Source: BMS3Bbin11 sp034659075 (GTDB taxonomy: Bacteria; Pseudomonadota; Gammaproteobacteria; BMS3Bbin11). Taken from it: 15,646 bases of DNA. Positions 1 through 7,185 of this stretch are shown here, one piece after another; within the stretch, counting starts at the first letter, position 1, and the number at the start of each line of letters is the position of its first letter. Location: assembly GCA_034659075.1 (NCBI GenBank), contig JAYEGM010000079.1, positions 1 through 15,646 of the forward strand, written 5' to 3'. Made by a program: the position numbers and the translations under genes. The notes under the pieces are model-generated. The model did not search any database. It was not told where the DNA came from and saw nothing but the letters and a program-made list of their open reading frames with translations.

Positions 1-498
1 AAATTAAGCGTGCCGGGACAGCAAACTTTTAATGTGATCACTGAGCATTTTGGTATAGATATTCTTAATACCGACGGCACCATTAACCGGCAGGCCCTCG
101 CGAATAAAGTCTTCAAAAATGAAACTGCGCGCAAAGAGCTTGAAGCGATACTTCATCCTGCTGTAAGGGCTGCCATGACAAAGGCCATAAGGGAATGCCG
201 GTCGGCCTACTGCATACTGGTTATCCCCCTGCTGGTTGAAACAGGTTTCACCGAACTTGTAGACCGTGTGCTGGTCGTAACGGCGGGTAGAGAAAAAAGA
301 CTTGCCTGGATTAAACAACGTAACGGCCTGAGTGAGGATCAGATTGAATCCATTATGGCAGCACAGGCCAGCGATCAACAACGTGAAGCAATTGCTGATG
401 ACATTATTGAAAATAATGGATCTCTTGATTCGTTGTTTCGACAGGTCGAGAATTTGGACCGAACCTATAGAGTAAAGGTAAAAGGTAAAAGGATGTGA
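1..498 (+). CDS. coaE: Dephospho-CoA kinase, 3' part (5' end outside window)
   Basis: CoaE phosphorylates the 3'-hydroxyl of dephospho-CoA with ATP, the last step of coenzyme A synthesis, in the cytoplasm. The reading frame is open from base 1, so the 165 visible residues are a C-terminal portion. The N-terminal P-loop and roughly 35 residues are off the left edge. Family features that are visible: an EHFG-DIL segment followed by DGTINRQALA, the AILHPAVR helix, VIPLLVETG at the CoA-binding core, VDRVLVVTA, and the lid-like Q-RNGLSEDQ segment. A GTG at position 10 could be mistaken for a start, but homology clearly runs upstream of it. The last codons consist of a 7-nt near-tandem repeat that encodes a basic tail (RVKVKGKRM). 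The gene converges on argJ with a 28-bp gap. Identification is confident; completeness cannot be judged. Confidence 0.93.
   Translation, partial: KLSVPGQQTFNVITEHFGIDILNTDGTINRQALANKVFKNETARKELEAILHPAVRAAMTKAIRECRSAYCILVIPLLVETGFTELVDRVLVVTAGREKRLAWIKQRNGLSEDQIESIMAAQASDQQREAIADDIIENNGSLDSLFRQVENLDRTYRVKVKGKRM
472..491 (+). repeat. Heptanucleotide near-tandem repeat in the coaE 3' end
   Basis: Three adjacent units, GTAAAG then GTAAAAG twice, form the last sense codons of coaE. Because the unit is 7 nt, gain or loss of one copy would shift the frame at the extreme C-terminus. By my reading, losing one copy gives a tail running into the next repeat and ending after a few residues. Gaining one copy creates an immediate TAA. 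Confidence 0.7.
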
Positions 499-521
499 CT
501 TGAAACTTGAAACTTGAAACT
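499..521. repeat. CTTGAAA x3 tandem repeat between coaE and argJ
   Basis: Three perfect copies of CTTGAAA (499-519) plus two further matching bases fill most of the 28-bp space between the convergent stop codons of coaE and argJ. I saw no inverted symmetry or U-tract in the gap that would make it an intrinsic terminator. Confidence 0.85.
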
Positions 522-526
522 ATCTT

Positions 527-1726
527 CTAAGTCCTGTACTCCGCATTAATACGAATATATTCATGGCTTAAATCTGAGGTCCACACGGTTACCGACTCTG
601 CAGTACTACCCAATTTTATATCAATGGTAATTTCTGTGTCCGCAACCGCCTGCATGCCTGCATCTTCTGTATACGCCGGGTCCGGTTCCCCTGCTGTAAC
701 GATGGCAACACCATTAAGCATTATGTTCACCTGGCCAATGTCCAGTGTACTGACGGGTGCACGACCCACTGCTGCCAGTATGCGGCCCCAGTTCGGGTCA
801 GAGGCGAACAGTGCTGTTTTAACCAGCGGTGATTCGGCAACGGCATAGGCAACAGCCAGACAATCATCGTCTGATTCAGCCCCGGCAACATTAATGGTGA
901 TGAATTTTGTCGCGCCTTCTGCATCACGAATGATGGCCTGCGCCAGTCCCTGCATCAATCCAGTCAGAACAGTGGAAAATTGAGTATATTCCTTGCTGCC
1001 GGATGTGATCGGCTGCATATCCGCCGCACCGCTTGCCAGCAGGGTACAGGCATCATTTGTCGATGTGTCGCCATCAACGGTAATGCGATTAAATGATATC
1101 TCTGTGGCGGCCTTCAGTAATTGTTGCAGTGCAGTTTGCTCTATAGCGGCATCGGTAGCTATGAAGGCGAGCATGGTCGCCATATCGGGACGAATCATGC
1201 CTGCCCCTTTTGCCATACCGGTAATGTTTACTTCACATCCTGCGATGTTTATCTTCTTCGATAACAGTTTTGGAACTGTATCGGTCGTCATAATGGCCTT
1301 TGCTGCACATGCCCAGGCCCCCTCTTCTGAACTAAGATGCTTCACACAGTCGGGGATTGCTGTTTCAAATACCTGGACAGGTAGTTGTTCTCCAATAACA
1401 CCAGTAGAATATGGCAAAATTTCTGAAATATTGCAGCCGAGCTCCCCTGCCAGCAACTCACAGCTCCGCACAGCATTCTCCAGGCCTTTTTCACCTGTAC
1501 CGGCATTCGCATTGCCGGAATTGATCAGCAAGGCTCGAGGCATAGACTGTGAGATGTGTACTTTGGCTAATTGAACCGGTGCCGCAGAAAACTTATTCCG
1601 GGTAAACACGGTGGCGCAGCTTGCCCCGGCCTGACATTCGATTACGACAAGATCGTCTCTGTCAGCATAGCGAATGCCCGCAGCAGCTGTCGCTAATCGA
1701 ATTCCTTCAACCGGGTATATCGTCAT
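527..1726 (-). CDS. argJ: Bifunctional ornithine acetyltransferase / N-acetylglutamate synthase
   Basis: ArgJ moves the acetyl group from N-acetylornithine to glutamate, recycling acetyl groups in arginine synthesis; some members also use acetyl-CoA. The product is 399 residues, normal for the family. An SGNANAGTGEKG motif lies near residue 70 and the oxyanion-hole STG at 107-109. The self-cleavage motif MATML is at 182-186, with Thr184 the expected nucleophile that becomes the new N-terminus of the beta chain. GDTSTNDA follows, and the protein ends in the typical INAEYRT. The start is ATG at 1726, where the family N-terminus (YPVEGIRLATAAAGIR) begins. A longer frame to 1825 would overlap the secA zinc-binding tail and is not supported. 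The gene starts 7 nt after the secA stop with no clear Shine-Dalgarno, suggesting translational coupling (inference). Whether it is mono- or bifunctional cannot be told here. Confidence 0.95.
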   Translation of the reverse strand: MTIYPVEGIRLATAAAGIRYADRDDLVVIECQAGASCATVFTRNKFSAAPVQLAKVHISQSMPRALLINSGNANAGTGEKGLENAVRSCELLAGELGCNISEILPYSTGVIGEQLPVQVFETAIPDCVKHLSSEEGAWACAAKAIMTTDTVPKLLSKKINIAGCEVNITGMAKGAGMIRPDMATMLAFIATDAAIEQTALQQLLKAATEISFNRITVDGDTSTNDACTLLASGAADMQPITSGSKEYTQFSTVLTGLMQGLAQAIIRDAEGATKFITINVAGAESDDDCLAVAYAVAESPLVKTALFASDPNWGRILAAVGRAPVSTLDIGQVNIMLNGVAIVTAGEPDPAYTEDAGMQAVADTEITIDIKLGSTAESVTVWTSDLSHEYIRINAEYRT

Positions 1727-1733
1727 CAAGAAG

Positions 1734-4430
1734 CTAGGCAATCTTACCGTGGCATTGCTTATATTTTTTCCCTGAACCGCAGGGGCATGGCTCATTGCGG
1801 CCAACCTTCTTTTCCTGCCTGACATAGGGTGTATGCGCTCCCTCTACTTCAGCCGGCGGTGATGCCTCCGCAGGTGCAGCATTTGCATCAGGATGGTTGA
1901 ATTCCATCGCCTGCTGTTGTTGCTGTTGCTGCAGTTTTGCTTCCATCTCGTCTACTTCACTTTCTTCGCGCAACTGCACCCGGGCAAGCAGTGTCGTAAT
2001 CTCATGCTTGATACGTTCGAGCATAAAGGTGAACATTTCAAAGGCTTCACGCTTATATTCCTGCTTCGGGTCTTTTTGTGCATAACCACGCAGACCTATG
2101 CCCTGACGCAGATGATCCATGGAGGCAAGATGGTCTTTCCAGTGACTATCAAGCACCTGCAGCGTGAAGGCCTTCTCAAGATGGTTCATCACATCACTGC
2201 CATAGGTTTCAAGCTTCTCCTGATAAATTTTGTCAACAGCTGCCTGCACTCGTTCACGCAGTGTTTCTTCGTGCAGATCGTCATCCTCTTCCATCCATTC
2301 CCGCAGAGGCAACTGTAGACCGAATTCGCCCTCAAGATCTTCTTCAAGATGCTCAAGATCCCACTGCTCAGGCATGCTGCCTGGGGAAATGTAACTGGAG
2401 ACTTCACTTTCTACGACTTCATGACGGATGTTAGCAATATTTTCAGAAATATCATCTGTATTCATCAGATCATTGCGCTGCTTATAGATGACCTTGCGCT
2501 GCTCGTTTGCCACATCATCATATTCAAGCAGCTGCTTGCGAATATCAAAGTTACGACCTTCTACTTTTTTCTGTGCATTTTCAATGGCTTTCGATACCCA
2601 GGGATGTTCAATGGCCTCGCCTTCCTCCATGCCCAGCTTCTGCATGATGGACGATACTTTTTCTGATGCAAAAATGCGCATCAGACTATCCTGTAAAGAA
2701 AGGTAAAAGCGCGTAGAGCCCGGGTCACCCTGACGACCTGATCGACCACGCAGCTGATTATCTATTCTGCGTGATTCATGACGTTCAGTACCAACAACAT
2801 GTAAACCGCCGGATTCGACAACTGCATTATGTCGCTCCTGCCATTTTTCCTTTATTTCTGCCTTGCGCGATTCATCATCAACCTCAGCCAGCTCCATTTC
2901 CAGGTTGCCGCCAAGAACAATATCTGTTCCACGCCCTGCCATATTGGTTGCAATGGTGATGGAACCGGGAGCGCCAGCATGGGAAATAATATGTGCTTCA
3001 CGCTCATGCTGCTTGGCGTTCAGTACTTCGTGCTTTACGCCGGCTTTCTGTAGCAGGCCTGAGATGTATTCAGAGGAATCGATGGAAGCGGTACCCACCA
3101 GCACAGGCTGGCTGCGCTTTTTACAGTCCTTCACATCGTCAACAATTGCCTGGTACTTTTCTTCTACTGTGCGGAAAATCTGATCGCCAAAATCATCTCG
3201 CATAGCCTGCTGATTGGTAGGAATAACCACCACTTCCAGATCATATATCTGGTGAAACTCAAAGGCTTCGGTATCAGCAGTACCCGTCATACCGGATAAT
3301 TTGTCATATAAACGGAAGTAATTCTGGAAAGTGATTGATGCCAGCGTCTGATTTTCCTCCTGAATCTTAACACCTTCCTTTGCTTCCACTGCCTGATGAA
3401 GGCCATCCGACCAGCGCCTTCCTTGCATCATGCGTCCGGTAAATTCATCAATAATGACAATCTCATTATTATTGACAATATAGTCTACATCACGCTGGAA
3501 AAGCATATGTGCTCTTAATGCAGCATTCAGATGATGTAGAAGGCTGATATTACTGACATCGTAAAGGCTGCTGCCCTTAGTCAGCATTCCTGCCTCTACA
3601 AGTAGATTTTCTGCATGCTCATGGCCGGCTTCTGTCAAAAACGCCTGTTTTGACTTTTCATCAACCGAGTAATCTCCCGGACCATCTTCGCTCTCCTGTA
3701 ATATTAGCGACGGGATAATGCGGTTGATACTGATATAAAGTTCGCTGCTGCCTTCTGCCGGCCCTGAAATAATAAGCGGTGTACGTGCCTCATCGATCAG
3801 GATTGAGTCCACTTCATCAACAATGGCAAATGAAAGTTTGCCCTGCATCCTTTCATCAGACTGAAAGGCCATGTTATCTCTAAGATAATCAAAGCCATAT
3901 TCATTGTTGGTACCGTAAACCACATCGCAGGCATAGGCGGATTTCTTTTCATCCGGCGCCTGACCAGAATAAATAACGCCAACAGATAAACCGAGGAAAT
4001 TATAGACCTTGCCCATCCACTCCGCATCACGCCTGGCAAGATAATCATTTACGGTAATAACATGCACGCCGTCGCCGGGTAGTGCATTCAGATAGGCAGA
4101 CAGCGTAGCGACCAGGGTTTTACCTTCACCGGTCCGCATCTCTGCAATATTGCCATTGTGCAACACCATGCCGCCAACAAGCTGTGTATCAAAGTGCCGC
4201 ATACCCAAAGCACGTCTGGCGGCTTCTCTTACCGTTGCAAAGGCCTCAGGCAACAGGGCATCAAGCGACTCGCCTTCTTTATAACGTTTACGGAATTCTT
4301 CAGTCCTCGCTACCAGGGCAGCATCATCGAGTGATTCAACTGAAGGTTCGAGGGCATTAATCTTATCAACAGTTTTGTTGAATTTTTTAATCAGTCGCTG
4401 ATTGCGGCTTCCAAAAATCTTTGTAAACAA
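1734..4430 (-). CDS. secA: Preprotein translocase ATPase SecA
   Basis: SecA is the ATPase motor that pushes unfolded preproteins through SecYEG in the inner membrane. The product is 898 residues, close to E. coli SecA (901). Visible in order: N-terminal MFTKIFGSRNQR; Walker A MRTGEGKT at 98-105; Walker B region with VDEVDS at 204-209; the RTPLIISG segment; motif V (MAGRGTDI); motif VI (LRGRSGRQGDPG); a helical scaffold; and a glutamine- and proline-rich linker. The C-terminal SEC-C zinc site has C882, C884, C893 and H894, the part that contacts SecB and phospholipid. The start is TTG at 4430, set by AGGA 7 nt upstream and by family alignment of the N-terminus; no nearby ATG fits. An M23 peptidase gene, not secM, lies upstream, so SecM arrest control is not expected. 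argJ follows after 7 nt. Confidence 0.98.
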   Translation of the reverse strand: MFTKIFGSRNQRLIKKFNKTVDKINALEPSVESLDDAALVARTEEFRKRYKEGESLDALLPEAFATVREAARRALGMRHFDTQLVGGMVLHNGNIAEMRTGEGKTLVATLSAYLNALPGDGVHVITVNDYLARRDAEWMGKVYNFLGLSVGVIYSGQAPDEKKSAYACDVVYGTNNEYGFDYLRDNMAFQSDERMQGKLSFAIVDEVDSILIDEARTPLIISGPAEGSSELYISINRIIPSLILQESEDGPGDYSVDEKSKQAFLTEAGHEHAENLLVEAGMLTKGSSLYDVSNISLLHHLNAALRAHMLFQRDVDYIVNNNEIVIIDEFTGRMMQGRRWSDGLHQAVEAKEGVKIQEENQTLASITFQNYFRLYDKLSGMTGTADTEAFEFHQIYDLEVVVIPTNQQAMRDDFGDQIFRTVEEKYQAIVDDVKDCKKRSQPVLVGTASIDSSEYISGLLQKAGVKHEVLNAKQHEREAHIISHAGAPGSITIATNMAGRGTDIVLGGNLEMELAEVDDESRKAEIKEKWQERHNAVVESGGLHVVGTERHESRRIDNQLRGRSGRQGDPGSTRFYLSLQDSLMRIFASEKVSSIMQKLGMEEGEAIEHPWVSKAIENAQKKVEGRNFDIRKQLLEYDDVANEQRKVIYKQRNDLMNTDDISENIANIRHEVVESEVSSYISPGSMPEQWDLEHLEEDLEGEFGLQLPLREWMEEDDDLHEETLRERVQAAVDKIYQEKLETYGSDVMNHLEKAFTLQVLDSHWKDHLASMDHLRQGIGLRGYAQKDPKQEYKREAFEMFTFMLERIKHEITTLLARVQLREESEVDEMEAKLQQQQQQQAMEFNHPDANAAPAEASPPAEVEGAHTPYVRQEKKVGRNEPCPCGSGKKYKQCHGKIA

Positions 4431-4437
4431 GGTGTAT

Positions 4438-4441
4438 TCCT
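4438..4441 (-). promoter_or_regulatory. Shine-Dalgarno fixing the secA TTG start
   Basis: On the minus strand AGGA sits 7 nt before the TTG at 4430-4428. This spacing is good, and the encoded N-terminus matches the usual SecA beginning (LTKIFGSRN-like). Together these choose the rare TTG start over any other codon. Confidence 0.75.
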
Positions 4442-4471
4442 ACTTTGGGTGATCGTGATGACAGTCAAAAT

Positions 4472-4501
4472 AAAATATTTTCTCTGAACATCTTTAGTTA
4501 A
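4472..4501 (-). promoter_or_regulatory. Possible sigma70-type promoter upstream of secA
   Basis: On the minus strand, TTAACT (4501-4496) and TATTTT (4477-4472) are separated by 18 nt, each matching four of six consensus bases. They lie in the 132-bp gap between the M23 gene and secA, about 40 nt before the start codon. The region is AT-rich and chance matches are likely, so this is only a candidate. It would let secA be transcribed independently of the peptidase gene. Confidence 0.3.
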
Positions 4502-4562
4502 GTCTGCTGTTTCCTGCCTGAACCGATGTTTGCCTCAAATACAACTGAGACACACTGCAACA

Positions 4563-5513
4563 TCAGTTTTCTTTTGCTTTTCGGGCGGTATACAGTCGCT
4601 TGCGAGGATTAAATCTGCGGCCATCTTTGAACATTTCAAGATGTAGATGTGGACCGGTAGAACGGCCGGTAGAACCAATTTTTGCAATAATCTGATCCTG
4701 GTCAATGCGCTCACCTGTGCTGACCATAATATCTGAAATATGGGCATAGCGAGTTGAATAGCCATTTCCATGGTCAACTTCAACCATATTGCCAAAACCA
4801 TTCCTGCTCCCGGCATAGGTCACCACGCCGGCTGCCAGTGCATGGATAGGTGAACCCTTAGCTGAAGGGATATCAACACCCTTATGAAAAACCTTTTTAC
4901 CGGTGAAAGGATCACTGCGATAACCGTAGGAAGAAGAAATATATCCTCTTTTTACCGGCCATCCTTTTGGATCCAGCGATTGTTTCAGATCTTTGTCCAG
5001 CATGATGCTTTCGAGCAGGCTCAATTCTATACTTTCCTGGGAAAGACTTGCCGAAACCCGGTCAATAACACTTTTTAAATCTTCCTGACTAAGGTGTTTA
5101 CCCGATAAGTCATTATCTCTGCCACCGACTGCAGGTTCAATGCTGAAGTCAAACTCACGTTTGTCCAGCCCGGCCATTTCAGCCAGCCTCAGTCCCAGTG
5201 CATTGCTGCGCATGGTTTCAGCCTGCATGCGTCCTAACTGGAGACTGAGTGCATCAAGATCTGCCTGAGACTGCCGTCTAATATCGACAATTTCCTGCTG
5301 CAAGGCAATCAACCTTTGTTTTTGCTCAGTAATTTTCTCGCTTGCAGAATGATCACCTGTCGCAGAAAGTTTATCTGCCAGATACCAGGCCATACCACCA
5401 ACCGTAAAGGGAACAATCAGGAACAAAGCCACGCCAAGCATCCAGGTCGCCCGGGATGACAGACATGACCGGCAGACGCGGCCAGAACTTTTTGGAATGA
5501 AGATTATTTGCAT
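4563..5513 (-). CDS. Membrane-anchored M23 (LytM-type) metallopeptidase
   Basis: The product is probably a murein endopeptidase or divisome-associated hydrolase facing the periplasm. Of its 316 residues, a basic N-terminus is followed by one membrane segment (about 25-45) acting as an uncleaved anchor. A helical, probably coiled-coil stretch spans about 57-112, then a linker, then the M23 domain at about 185-308. The zinc and catalytic residues look intact: H210 and D214 in HKGVD, H258 in YAHIS, and H289/H291 in GPHLHLE. An active zinc enzyme is therefore expected, unlike degenerate EnvC/NlpD-type activators. The gene precedes secA by 132 bp on the same strand and is divergent from dciA; the same neighbourhood is known in Pseudomonas (from memory). 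The ATG at 5513 has only a weak ribosome site. Its exact substrate bond is unknown. Confidence 0.9.
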   Translation of the reverse strand: MQIIFIPKSSGRVCRSCLSSRATWMLGVALFLIVPFTVGGMAWYLADKLSATGDHSASEKITEQKQRLIALQQEIVDIRRQSQADLDALSLQLGRMQAETMRSNALGLRLAEMAGLDKREFDFSIEPAVGGRDNDLSGKHLSQEDLKSVIDRVSASLSQESIELSLLESIMLDKDLKQSLDPKGWPVKRGYISSSYGYRSDPFTGKKVFHKGVDIPSAKGSPIHALAAGVVTYAGSRNGFGNMVEVDHGNGYSTRYAHISDIMVSTGERIDQDQIIAKIGSTGRSTGPHLHLEMFKDGRRFNPRKRLYTARKAKEN

Positions 5514-5597
5514 GGTTTTCTAAAAATCGTAAAGTTTTAGTCCTCAGGCATATTTCTCGTTTATAAAAAAATATCTAAAAATGTTACCCTAGCTTTC
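5514..5597. promoter_or_regulatory. AT-rich divergent intergenic region between the M23 gene and dciA
   Basis: These 84 bp separate two genes transcribed away from each other, so promoters for both are expected here or just inside the genes. The centre is very AT-rich, with TATAAA at 5562-5567 and A-tracts from about 5564 to 5580. No hexamer pair stands out for either direction. A weak plus-strand pairing (TTTCTC 5553-5558, 17 nt, TAAAAA 5576-5581) would leave a leader of about 10 nt before dciA. Confidence 0.4.
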
Positions 5598-6023
5598 ATG
5601 AAGCACATTTCATCCTATCTTTCACAAAGCGGCCTGAAACGCCAGGCTTCCAGTGACTGGCTGACAGGGCTGTGGCGACGAACTTCACCACCGGCCTTAC
5701 AGGCCATCTGTCATCCCAGAAAATACCACGAAAATTGCCTTACGCTTCAGGTGGAATCATCCATCTGGCTAAGCCGCATTCGACAGCAGCAAAAATCTTT
5801 AATACGGCATTTACGTCGCAGCCGTGAATTTGCAAATCTGGTAAAAATAAAACTGGAGGTCTCGCCTCGTCAAATGCTTACGCCACAAAAGAAGGCAAAC
5901 CATTTTCACCAAAAACTATCCGACAGCAATAAAAAACTACTTCTTAGTTCTGCCAGCCATCTGTCAGACCCTGAACTCAGTCAATCGCTGGTACGACTGG
6001 CTAAAACTGCTTCAAGATCCTGA
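5598..6023 (+). CDS. dciA: DciA-like protein (DUF721), probable replicative helicase loader/operator
   Basis: DciA-family (DUF721) proteins interact with the replicative helicase DnaB and help place it on DNA in bacteria that lack phage-derived DnaC/DnaI loaders. The 141-residue product has the DUF721 pattern. Trp21 and Trp26 lie in an N-terminal helix (WLTGLWRR), and a hydrophobic strand (CLTLQVESS, 47-55) leads to the characteristic Trp57. A basic helix (IRQQQKSLIRHLRR) and a closing strand (VKIKLEVSP) follow. The C-terminal tail from about 91 is basic and ends in an LSDPELSQSLVRLA helix typical of gammaproteobacterial members. The gene is alone on the plus strand, convergent with lpxC (70-bp gap) and divergent from the M23 gene. 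No Shine-Dalgarno precedes the ATG. The family call rests on pattern and conserved position next to lpxC and secA, not on a search. Confidence 0.8.
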   Translation: MKHISSYLSQSGLKRQASSDWLTGLWRRTSPPALQAICHPRKYHENCLTLQVESSIWLSRIRQQQKSLIRHLRRSREFANLVKIKLEVSPRQMLTPQKKANHFHQKLSDSNKKLLLSSASHLSDPELSQSLVRLAKTASRS

Positions 6024-6093
6024 ATTCTTTACTATTTCCTTGCCCTGCTTTACTCGATCACGCCTCAAAGTAACTGATCACTCTACTTATTCA

Positions 6094-7008
6094 CTACTGT
6101 GCAACAGGTACGACACCGGAAAAAGGTATCGGTGCTTCCTTCGGATCATCGAAAGAAACCACCTCAAAGGTACTTTTATCACTGATCAGCTTGCGTAACA
6201 GGCGATTATTCAACTCATGCCCAGACTTGTGGGCACTGAATTCACCGATTAAAGGATGCCCGAGCAAATAGAGGTCACCGATCGCATCCAGTACTTTATG
6301 TTTAACAAATTCATCTTCATAACGCAGACCATCCTCATTCAATATATGGTAATTATCCATAACGATAGCATTATCAAGACTGCCGCCACGTGCCAGACCG
6401 GCATTTCGTAATGCCTCCAGGTCATGCATAAAACCAAAGGTTCTCGCCCTGCTGACTTCTTTGACAAAAGAAGTGGTTGAGAAATCGACTGTCGCAACCT
6501 GAATAGCATTCTTAATAACAGGATGATCAAAATCGATAGTGAATGAAACTTTAAACCCTTCCAGTGGCTTGAACTGAGCCCATTTATCTCCGTCTTCCAA
6601 TCTTAGTTTTTTCCTGATCCGGATATATTTTTTTGCGCTGGACTGCTCCTGAATACCGGCTGATTGCAGCAGGAAGACAAAAGGCCCTGCGCTGCCATCC
6701 ATAATCGGCACTTCCGGAGCGGTCAGGTCTACATAGGCGTTATCAATCCCAAGACCGGCAAAAGCAGACATCAGGTGCTCAACAGTTGAGATCTTGATAC
6801 CGTCTTTCTCGAGCGAGGTCGACAGCCGGGTATCACCCACATTATCCGCGATGGCAGGGACTTCGACCGGTACATCCAGGTCGATCCGCCTGAATACTAC
6901 GCCGGTGTCGACCGGTGCAGGTCTGAGTGTCAAATAAACCTTTTCACCTGTGTGAAGCCCGACACCTGTGGCACGTATCACATTTTTTAGAGTGCGTTGT
7001 TTGATCAT
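6094..7008 (-). CDS. lpxC: UDP-3-O-acyl-N-acetylglucosamine deacetylase
   Basis: LpxC removes the N-acetyl group from UDP-3-O-acyl-GlcNAc, the committed zinc-dependent step of lipid A synthesis, in the cytoplasm. The product is 304 residues (E. coli 305) and aligns by eye over its whole length. Zinc ligands are visible as H78 (STVEHL), H237 and D241 (HKVLD). The general base E77 and H264 (KSGHELN) are present, as is the PIMDGSAGPF segment. The start is ATG at 7008, where MIKQRTLK matches the family N-terminus and AAGGG lies 8 nt upstream. A GTG 13 codons earlier has no such support. The gene ends in TAG followed at once by TGA. It sits 177 bp after ftsZ with a plausible promoter of its own. 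The C-terminus (PVAQ) is not the E. coli FtsH degron sequence, so its proteolytic control may differ. Confidence 0.98.
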   Translation of the reverse strand: MIKQRTLKNVIRATGVGLHTGEKVYLTLRPAPVDTGVVFRRIDLDVPVEVPAIADNVGDTRLSTSLEKDGIKISTVEHLMSAFAGLGIDNAYVDLTAPEVPIMDGSAGPFVFLLQSAGIQEQSSAKKYIRIRKKLRLEDGDKWAQFKPLEGFKVSFTIDFDHPVIKNAIQVATVDFSTTSFVKEVSRARTFGFMHDLEALRNAGLARGGSLDNAIVMDNYHILNEDGLRYEDEFVKHKVLDAIGDLYLLGHPLIGEFSAHKSGHELNNRLLRKLISDKSTFEVVSFDDPKEAPIPFSGVVPVAQ

Positions 7009-7065
7009 CTTTAATGCCCTTTTCAAGCTGATTTCGTCAAAAAACACCCCGAAATTTGCGCAGCC

Positions 7066-7093
7066 TCTATAATTTGCCCATAAAAGCTGGCAA
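7066..7093 (-). promoter_or_regulatory. Probable sigma70-type promoter of lpxC
   Basis: On the minus strand, TTGCCA (7093-7088, five of six consensus bases) and TATAGA (7071-7066, four of six) are spaced by 16 nt, in the ftsZ-lpxC gap. Transcription would begin about 50 nt before the lpxC ATG. This is the best promoter-like pair I found in the window, though it was judged by eye. Confidence 0.5.
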
Positions 7094-7185
7094 TGCTACA
7101 CGAAATTAAGGGAATTGTGTACTCCAGTTTCACATCCATACTCACCATTAGTTGTTAAAAAACCTGCGTTAAACGCCTTCTGCAT

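Noticed and set aside
993..1574. 193-codon open frame antisense to argJ
   Set aside because: A shadow of argJ with no ribosome site or family resemblance.
1727..1825. N-terminal extension of argJ by 33 codons
   Set aside because: It lies entirely within the secA zinc-binding tail in another frame, and the family N-terminus begins at the ATG at 1726.
4431..4562. SecM-like arrest peptide gene upstream of secA
   Set aside because: No short ORF with a start, a signal-like segment and an arrest-type ending could be found in the 132-bp gap.
6024..6093. Terminator between convergent dciA and lpxC (AAGTA...TACTT around TGATCA)
   Set aside because: Only a 5-bp AT-rich stem with an 11-nt loop and no U-tract on either strand.
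7009..7047. N-terminal extension of lpxC starting at GTG 7047
   Set aside because: The ATG at 7008 has a proper AAGGG site and matches the family N-terminus MIKQRTLK.
7145..7185. Terminator after ftsZ (T-rich stretch GGTTTTTTAAC on the minus strand)
   Set aside because: No stable GC-rich stem precedes the T run, so intrinsic termination is not supported.
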